This document shows, one piece after another, positions 6,503 through 9,441 of a stretch of DNA of 9,441 bases (position 1 is its first letter; every line of letters begins with the position of its first letter). The notes below the pieces were generated by a model. That model did not search any database. It was not told the origin of the DNA and saw only the letters and a program-made list of their open reading frames with translations. The position numbers and the translations under genes were made by a program. The stretch covers positions 1-9,441 of the forward strand of contig JAUVSB010000045.1 in the NCBI GenBank assembly GCA_030597275.1. Reading direction: 5' to 3'. The stretch is from Gammaproteobacteria bacterium (GTDB taxonomy: Bacteria; Pseudomonadota; Gammaproteobacteria; BMS3Bbin11).

Positions 6503-6877
6503 CTAGTGCAATTTAAATTCAACAGCTACCTGGTTGGAATATTCATTCTCATAATCAAATTCAATTGAAACGTCGCCATTCTGTTCATTAATTTTTACCT
6601 GTTTCAAATCGGGCAGGCGCAGAGCAAGATAGCTGCACATCGCCCCAGCCACCTGCTCATTGTCTGTTTTCAAGGCGTGCAGAAGGTTTGCCACGACAAA
6701 CTGTGCACGCTGATTAATATCCGGGTTCATTATTTCTTCTTCGCCAATAGATATGCCCTGTGCCATTTTCTCATCCATCTTGTCGAGGTAGGCCGCCTGG
6801 TGATCGGGTAACAGTTTTTCCCTGTCGTATTCCAGTTGTGCAACACCATCCAGCAGCACAGCCATTACATTACTCAT
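6503..6877 (-). CDS. Conserved-looking hypothetical protein upstream of the GST gene
   Basis: I cannot assign a function to this 124-residue protein. It is acidic and probably cytoplasmic, with no signal peptide. The first half looks helical (VAQLEYDREKLLPDHQAAYLDKM), the middle is a helix around VVANLLHALKTDNEQVAGAMCSYLALRLPDL, and the end looks like a beta hairpin (VKINEQNGDVSIEFDYENE, then VAVEFKLH). It is the first gene of a probable two-gene operon with the GST-like gene. AGG about 9 nt before the ATG supports this start; M5 is an alternative. Codon use and a compact two-gene layout favour a real gene. Confidence 0.75.
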   Translation of the reverse strand: MSNVMAVLLDGVAQLEYDREKLLPDHQAAYLDKMDEKMAQGISIGEEEIMNPDINQRAQFVVANLLHALKTDNEQVAGAMCSYLALRLPDLKQVKINEQNGDVSIEFDYENEYSNQVAVEFKLH

Positions 6878-6965
6878 GTTTCATACCTGTTTTTTCACGA
6901 TAAAAATTTTCAACTGGGTGATTCTAGCGACACTGCTTGCAAACTTCACCCTCAGTTCATCAAGG

Positions 6966-7202
6966 TTATAAGGCACCTCTATTAATTCTGGATAGGGAAT
7001 GCGTCCAGTTTACTGGCTCTGTCACCCCCAGGCGCAAGTACTCACCGACTTCATTCTCATACCAGCCATGGTCGTTCCGCAGTGGCTCAACCGAATACCC
7101 CCACCAAACACCACTTTCATCCTGAGCTATCCAGTTGACCCAGTCAGGAATAATAAATGGCAGTGTTTCTTTGTCTGAGCTATTTGATTTTTTATCTGCC
7201 AT
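6966..7202 (-). CDS. Small tryptophan-rich protein, C-terminus encoded by a dispersed repeat
   Basis: This 78-residue protein is not one I can name. It is unusually rich in tryptophan (W21, W24, W33, W34, W47, W66), with a core PDWVNWIAQDESGVWWGY (19-36) and GWYENEVGEYLRLG (46-59). It has no signal peptide. I place the start at 7202 because the open frame upstream of it overlaps the MFS gene. The ribosome-binding site is weak. Residues 70-77 (LSRINRGA) are encoded by a 25-bp repeat that also forms the left end of the foldback element at 9134-9300, so the original C-terminus may have been lost. It is divergent from the MFS gene with a 97-bp gap. Confidence 0.65.
   Translation of the reverse strand: MADKKSNSSDKETLPFIIPDWVNWIAQDESGVWWGYSVEPLRNDHGWYENEVGEYLRLGVTEPVNWTHSLSRINRGAL
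6972..6996. repeat. 25-bp solo copy of a foldback-element end
   Basis: These 25 bp are identical, in the same orientation, to 9139-9163, the left terminal part of the foldback element at 9134-9300. Similarity stops at both edges. The copy lies in the last codons of the 78-residue unknown gene, three bases before its stop codon. It may be the remnant of an excised or deleted element. Confidence 0.8.
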
Positions 7203-7299
7203 GAGTAGATATCTTGCTTTAAAAAATGTTTGTAGCCATACGTGATAGAGTGCAAAAGAGTAAACGCTTAGCAGATGTAGCGCAGAAATTAATACCCCA

Positions 7300-8514
7300 A
7301 TGAATAAAACCGAAAACGCCTTAAGTGCATGGTTGATTATCACCATAGCACTATTATCGATGATTGGTCCGTTCAGCATCGACACCTACCTGCCCTCATT
7401 CCCTGCACTTGAATCTGAATTTAATATAGATAGATCTATTCTGCTACAAAGCATTGGTTTTTATCTCGTCGCTTCAGCGCTATCCACCCTGTTCTGGGGC
7501 CCCCTCTCTGACCGCACAGGTCGCAGGCTGGTCATTATCAGCACCCTGACTCTCTATTTGCTTGCCTCCCTGGGCTGTGCGATGAGTCAGGACTTCGACA
7601 GCTTTCTTCTATTTCGCGTATTACAGGGCATTAGCGCCAGCGGCGGCATGGTTGCTGGTCGCGCGATGATACGGGATGCACATGACGAACACGGAGCACA
7701 TCGTGCAATGGCCTATGTGATGATGCTGTTTGCCCTTGCACCAGCCATCGCCCCAATTATTGGTGGCTGGTTACACCAGGCCTTCGGCTGGCGTAGCGTA
7801 TTTTATTTTCTCGCCCTCTACGCTGTAATCATTATTTTAATGTCCATTTACTATCTACCTGAGACACTGGCAAAAAATGAGCGCCAGTCGTTCCATCCTC
7901 TACATGTTGCTAATCTATATTACCGCACAATGAAGAATGGCCGGTTTCTGTTTTTTGTACTGACACTGGGAACCGGGTTTGCAGGCCTGTTCCTGTATAT
8001 CGCTGGCTCGCCAACAATTATTTTTGACTTCCTGGGGCTTGATAGCCGTTACTTTGCACTGCAGTTCGTCCCGATGACTGCCGGTATCATTGCCGGCTCA
8101 TTTATTTCTGTCTTGCTGTCACACAGATTAAGATCAAAAACGATAGTAACGATTGCACTTACCATCATGATTGGGACATCAATATTGAATGTCCTGCTAA
8201 TGACATCATCTGAAATTACAGCAGTAAAAGTAATTCTTCCACTGGCACTGTACGCATTAGGTGTGGCACTGGCCATTCCGGGTATAAGCGTCTTATCTAT
8301 GGATTGTTTTCCGCATAACCGCGGCACTGCTTCTGCAGTACAAAGTTTTGTTCAAGTATTATTTTCTGCGCTGGCTGCCAGCCTGCTGGTACCAATACTC
8401 TCTGCCAGCCCACTGCATTACGCCCTCGCTCAAATGGTCTGTATTGTGTTGGCGCTATGTTTCTGGCTCGCAGGGAACATGTTTAAATATGAAAACTTGA
8501 AACTCGAAACCTGA
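7300..8514 (+). CDS. MFS multidrug efflux transporter, Bcr/CflA family
   Basis: This 404-residue inner-membrane protein has the twelve-helix layout of the Bcr/CflA drug:proton antiporter group. Diagnostic parts are the first helix running into DTYLPSFP (28-35), motif A GPLSDRTGRR (67-76) between helices 2 and 3, RVLQGISASGGMVAGRAMIRD (106-126) in helix 4, and AIAPIIGGWL (149-158), the antiporter-type motif. The second half holds LYALGVALAIPGISVLSMDCFPHNRGTAS. Members export bicyclomycin, chloramphenicol, sulphonamides or small metabolites; the substrate here is not readable. The ATG at 7300 has a poor ribosome-binding site, but the next methionine, M21, would remove half of helix 1. The last six codons and the stop lie in a heptamer array (8497-8531). 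No adjacent regulator is visible. Confidence 0.93.
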   Translation: MNKTENALSAWLIITIALLSMIGPFSIDTYLPSFPALESEFNIDRSILLQSIGFYLVASALSTLFWGPLSDRTGRRLVIISTLTLYLLASLGCAMSQDFDSFLLFRVLQGISASGGMVAGRAMIRDAHDEHGAHRAMAYVMMLFALAPAIAPIIGGWLHQAFGWRSVFYFLALYAVIIILMSIYYLPETLAKNERQSFHPLHVANLYYRTMKNGRFLFFVLTLGTGFAGLFLYIAGSPTIIFDFLGLDSRYFALQFVPMTAGIIAGSFISVLLSHRLRSKTIVTIALTIMIGTSILNVLLMTSSEITAVKVILPLALYALGVALAIPGISVLSMDCFPHNRGTASAVQSFVQVLFSALAASLLVPILSASPLHYALAQMVCIVLALCFWLAGNMFKYENLKLET

Positions 8515-8531
8515 AACCTGAAACCTGAAAC
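8497..8531. repeat. Five heptamers overlapping the MFS gene 3' end
   Basis: Five head-to-tail 7-bp units run without spacers: TTGAAAC, TCGAAAC, then three identical CTGAAAC. The MFS stop codon TGA (8512-8514) is inside the third unit, so the repeat encodes the final KLET residues. The array separates the convergent MFS gene and the pyruvate kinase pseudogene, whose stop is at 8539-8541. It is a close relative of the arrays at 33-88 and 1688-1718. Confidence 0.8.
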
Positions 8532-8538
8532 TAACAAA

Positions 8539-9088
8539 TCAAACTTTCATTATTTTAATAACTGGCTCGTTATAAGCAGGCTCTTTATTAAACCCAGAGA
8601 CTAGCAAAACAGTATTACCTGTTCGCGTAAGCTTTAATCGCCTGGCAACAACTTTGCATAAGAGCTTCCAGTTACGGGTCTCTTTCTCCTCTACCTTAAG
8701 AGGATGGTTTTACATCTTTATAGAGATTTTTAACCTGTGATGGGATTGTGTTTTTATCACCGGTTACATTTCTGCAGGTAATGGTGACCTTCGAATTTCT
8801 TTTTTAATGTAATTTGACCAGACTTAAATCTTCCCACACGTAGTTTTGGACCACATAAATCCATCAGGATCGGGATATGCTTTCCCATTTTCGAGCTTAC
8901 TTTTCTTACAGGGTTAAACGTTTCCTGGTGTTGCTGATGACTGCCGTGAGACATATTTAATCTGAAGGCATCAACCCCAGATTAATCAGACTTTTTATCT
9001 TTCTTTCTGAATCACTTGCGGGACCTATAGTGGCAATGATTTTTGTCCTGCGCCATTGCAAGTAGACTTTTTGTGCTTCTTCCTTCAT
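8539..9088 (-). pseudogene. pyk: Pyruvate kinase pseudogene (two frameshifts, large internal deletion)
   Basis: The minus strand carries broken pieces of pyruvate kinase, the glycolytic enzyme that converts phosphoenolpyruvate and ADP to pyruvate and ATP. The N-terminus starts at 9088 (MKEEAQKVYLQWRRTKIIATIGPAS) and reads to a run of four C's at 8975-8978, where one base appears lost. The next frame continues the family sequence, with MSHGSHQQHQE and ILMDLCGPKLRVGRF, to about 8789. A second frameshift leads to VTITCRNVTGDKNT and a stop at 8696-8698. Another frame from about 8703 to 8539 gives the enzyme's C-terminus: PLKVEEKETRNW, then TGNTVLLVSGF and finally PVIKIMKV. The substrate-binding and catalytic middle, roughly 290-300 residues, is deleted near 8700-8712. 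Total remaining is about 190 of about 480 residues. It cannot make an active enzyme. Confidence 0.85.
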
Positions 9089-9107
9089 TTTTCTTTCTCA
9101 ATGTGAG

Positions 9108-9119
9108 AATGTCGACATT
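9108..9119. promoter_or_regulatory. 12-bp perfect palindrome upstream of the pyk remnant
   Basis: AATGTCGACATT is a perfect 12-bp palindrome, 20 bp before the pyk remnant's start codon. Its position fits an old operator of the broken gene. It does not match the HexR consensus known upstream of pyk in some gammaproteobacteria. The regulator is unknown. Confidence 0.3.
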
Positions 9120-9120
9120 A

Positions 9121-9133
9121 GTTTCTTAGAAAC
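9121..9133. promoter_or_regulatory. 13-bp palindrome bordering the foldback element
   Basis: GTTTCTTAGAAAC has 6-bp perfect arms around one base. It abuts the left edge of the foldback element at 9134 and lies one base from the AATGTCGACATT palindrome. It could be an operator of the former pyk promoter or part of the insertion target. I cannot distinguish these. Confidence 0.3.
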
Positions 9134-9300
9134 CTATGGGCACCTCTATTAATTCTGGATAGGTCAGATTGTATTCCAGATAGTTCATATCAAGGCAAGG
9201 ATCGCACGTAATAGCTAGGCTATTGCGAAGATTCTTAACGCCGAGATGGATAATTTGGGGTGCAAGATGAATATTCATGGATTATTAGAGATGCCCATAG
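9134..9300. mobile_element. 167-bp foldback (MITE-like) element
   Basis: The element is an imperfect palindrome centred exactly on 9217. Its ends match as inverted repeats at 18 of 20 positions (9134-9153 against 9281-9300, beginning CTATGGGCA). Its centre is the hairpin AATAGC-TAG-GCTATT (9210-9224), and matching bases are scattered through both halves. It encodes no protein. If the ends are TGGGCA... then a TA dinucleotide flanks both sides (9135-9136 and 9298-9299), which would fit TA-targeting transposases such as IS630/Tc1-type; this is inference. The left 25 bp recur at 6972-6996. It lies between the pyk remnant and the start of the next gene, about 28 bp before that start codon. Confidence 0.7.
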
Positions 9301-9327
9301 ATATCATAATGCTCCTCGGGATCAATG

Positions 9328-9441
9328 ATGGCAAACAGATTTACTGATCTTTTTAAACCCGCTGATGAGTATCGGCTCACCAGCTGGCTGTTTCTTAAGA
9401 TACTTGCCCTGATCTATTTTGCAGCGTTTCTTTCTCTAGCC
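9328..9441 (+). CDS. Lipase maturation factor family membrane protein, 5' part only
   Basis: Only the first 38 codons are inside the window. The N-terminus has a hydrophilic start (MANRFTDLFKPADEY), then LTSWLFLKILALIYFAAFLSLA, which is the first membrane segment typical of LMF1-type (DUF1222) proteins, where a WLFLR..GLIY.IAFLSL pattern recurs. In animals this family helps lipases fold; bacterial members are integral membrane proteins of unknown role. ATG codons at 9325 and 9328 are both in frame; GGGA at 9318-9321 is better spaced for 9328. An in-frame stop at 9307-9309 excludes an earlier start. The foldback element ends 27 bp upstream, so the promoter lies in or across it. Confidence 0.6.
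   Translation, partial: MANRFTDLFKPADEYRLTSWLFLKILALIYFAAFLSLA

Noticed and set aside
7214..7242. TTGCTT and CATACG as a promoter for the MFS gene
   Set aside because: The -10 matches the consensus at only three of six positions; too weak to list.
7203..7385. Upstream extension of the 78-residue gene giving a 139-residue protein with a hydrophobic N-terminus
   Set aside because: The extension lies antisense to the start of the well-supported MFS gene and to its 5' region. The apparent membrane segment is a shadow.
8757..8954. A free-standing 65-residue gene on the minus strand
   Set aside because: It is an internal segment of the pyruvate kinase pseudogene (MSHGS...LCGPKLRVGRF), bounded by frameshifts on both sides.
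9134..9300. Insertion sequence with a transposase
   Set aside because: There is no open frame of useful size inside; only the inverted ends and symmetric structure are present, so it is at most a non-autonomous element.

Overview
The window reads as chromosomal DNA of a gammaproteobacterium with moderate GC content. The evidence is an exonuclease I (SbcB) and a DarP/YjgA ribosome-maturation factor of clear gammaproteobacterial type, a Bcr/CflA transporter, PPK2 kinases close to the Pseudomonas PA0141 type, an FNR/Anr-like site and a REP-type palindrome. Species or genus cannot be fixed from the sequence alone. No rRNA, tRNA, CRISPR array, transposase gene or phage gene was seen.

Layout. Positions 1-175 hold two non-coding repeats: a palindromic array of heptamers, then a REPIN-like pair of inverted REPs that contains the sbcB stop codon. 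A leftward block follows: dsbA-like, darP (5 bp apart), then sbcB after a 108 bp gap containing another heptamer array. Divergent from it, two tandem ppk2 paralogues run rightward (2935-4798). The second has its own promoter, with an FNR-like box centred about 41.5 bp before the predicted start site. A lipoprotein c-type cytochrome converges on ppk2-2 with a 5 bp gap. Next come a small unrecognised basic protein (5447-5740), a leftward pair (unknown 124-residue protein, then a GST-like protein), a 78-residue tryptophan-rich unknown protein, and a divergent Bcr/CflA MFS exporter whose last codons lie in a third heptamer array.

The right end is a decayed accessory zone. A pyruvate kinase pseudogene (8539-9088, leftward) has two frameshifts and a large internal deletion. 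It is followed by two short palindromes and a 167 bp foldback element (9134-9300) that is symmetric about position 9217 and resembles a MITE. A 25 bp copy of the element's left end lies 2.2 kb away, where it encodes the C-terminus of the 78-residue protein. The window closes with the first 38 codons of a lipase-maturation-factor-like membrane protein.

Functionally, the best-supported theme is polyphosphate-linked nucleotide phosphorylation (two PPK2s), with the second copy apparently under oxygen or redox control. The rest are housekeeping and stress genes (DNA repair, ribosome assembly, thiol chemistry, drug efflux) and small unknowns. I found no clear new multi-gene system. The most unusual material is in the repeats: one heptamer family at three gene 3' ends, repeats that supply stop codons and C-termini, and the symmetric foldback element.
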